Source of the DNA: Chryseobacterium aahli
GTDB lineage: Bacteria > Bacteroidota > Bacteroidia > Flavobacteriales > Weeksellaceae
Direction of reading: 5' to 3'
DNA length: 64,000 nucleotides
NCBI RefSeq assembly: GCF_022699665.1
Contig: NZ_JALDNB010000008.1
Location: forward strand, 62,001-126,000
The first letter of the stretch is position 1; each line of letters begins with the position of its first letter. Below are positions 63,903-64,000 of this stretch, piece by piece. The translations under genes and the position numbers were made by a program. The notes below the pieces were generated by a model. It searched no databases and had not been told where the DNA came from. It worked only from the letters and a program-made list of their open reading frames with translations.

Positions 63903-64000
63903 TTAATAACCAAAAACTTCATTAAAACTAAATGTTTCATCTAAACGCACTCCTTTTTCAGTCATTTTAAGGCTGGCCAATTCGTTATGAGCATCATGCT
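63903..64000 (-). CDS. 3' end of an unidentified gene upstream of coaE
   Basis: Only the last 32 codons are inside the window: the peptide ends MTEKGVRLDETFSFNEVFGY followed by TAA, 2 nt before the coaE ATG. It is in frame with no stop back to the window edge, so it is a real coding end, but too little remains to identify the family. Confidence 0.7.
   Translation of the reverse strand, partial: HDAHNELASLKMTEKGVRLDETFSFNEVFGY

Noticed and set aside
1..64000. CRISPR arrays, prophage, plasmid origin or complete insertion sequences
   Set aside because: No regularly spaced repeats, integrase, transposase or phage structural genes are seen in any frame.

Overview
This 64 kb window is chromosomal DNA from a member of the Bacteroidota, class Flavobacteriia, most likely Chryseobacterium or a close relative in the Weeksellaceae. 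The genus is an inference. The supporting evidence is AT-rich DNA, start codons without clear Shine-Dalgarno sequences, promoters of the Bacteroidota type (TTTG about 20 bases before TAnnTTTG), secreted proteins with a type IX secretion (T9SS) sorting tail, bacillithiol biosynthesis (BshB1), a split ExbB/ExbD/ExbD/TonB operon, and several Bacteroidota-restricted families (DUF2480, DUF3276, DUF6452/DUF6048, DUF1573). No rRNA, CRISPR array, prophage or intact insertion sequence is visible. The content is mostly housekeeping and envelope genes.

Layout. 1-7.2 kb: a patatin/hydrolase/lipoprotein operon, an ExbD without ExbB, a tilS-dsbD operon, and an OmpA-like lipoprotein. 7.2-12.7 kb: a gap that may encode a small RNA, an O-methyltransferase, a cell-wall peptidase, a DUF1648 protein, the Kdo transferase waaA (carrying an octamer tandem repeat), a glycosyltransferase pair and a lipocalin-like lipoprotein. 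12.9-16 kb: leuS with an unusual insertion. 16.2-22 kb: exbB-exbD-exbD-tonB, then a small membrane protein, a PstS-like lipoprotein and a TPR protein. 22.2-28.1 kb: bshB1, tRNA-His, a DUF3276 protein, an ABC exporter, nusB, a DUF1573 lipoprotein, yajC, a GC-rich inverted-repeat element and a short-chain dehydrogenase. 28.1-32.7 kb: a Ku/LigD end-joining operon flanked by two YcxB-like membrane proteins; ligD is split by a frameshift in a run of nine A. 32.7-41.3 kb: aspS with a hairpin leader, an ankyrin protein, an S41 peptidase, an HTH/DUF2975 pair, a MATE exporter, ribosomal protein THX (39 residues), a DUF937 protein and a DUF2480 protein. 41.4-49.7 kb: lpxB, comEC, sdhCAB with a duplicated terminator, and a thioredoxin-fold lipoprotein lacking its cysteines. 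49.9-63.1 kb: rlmD, a large zinc metalloprotease, the DUF6452/DUF6048 pair, a secreted metzincin and a 1554-residue repeat protein, the last two with T9SS tails. 63.3-64 kb: coaE and the 3' end of an unidentified gene.

How the genes fit together. The exb/tonB cluster energises outer-membrane transport. waaA and lpxB build lipid A-Kdo. sdhCAB feeds respiration. Ku/LigD performs non-homologous end joining, provided the frameshift is a sequencing error or is bypassed. The most unusual features are the ligD A9 frameshift, the 129-bp GC-rich palindromic element at 27153-27281, the waaA octamer repeat, the aspS leader hairpins, the duplicated sdhB terminator and the orphan terminator at 7464-7486. 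I did not find a clearly new multi-gene system. The closest candidates are the TonB/PstS-like/TPR cluster and the YcxB-flanked end-joining locus.
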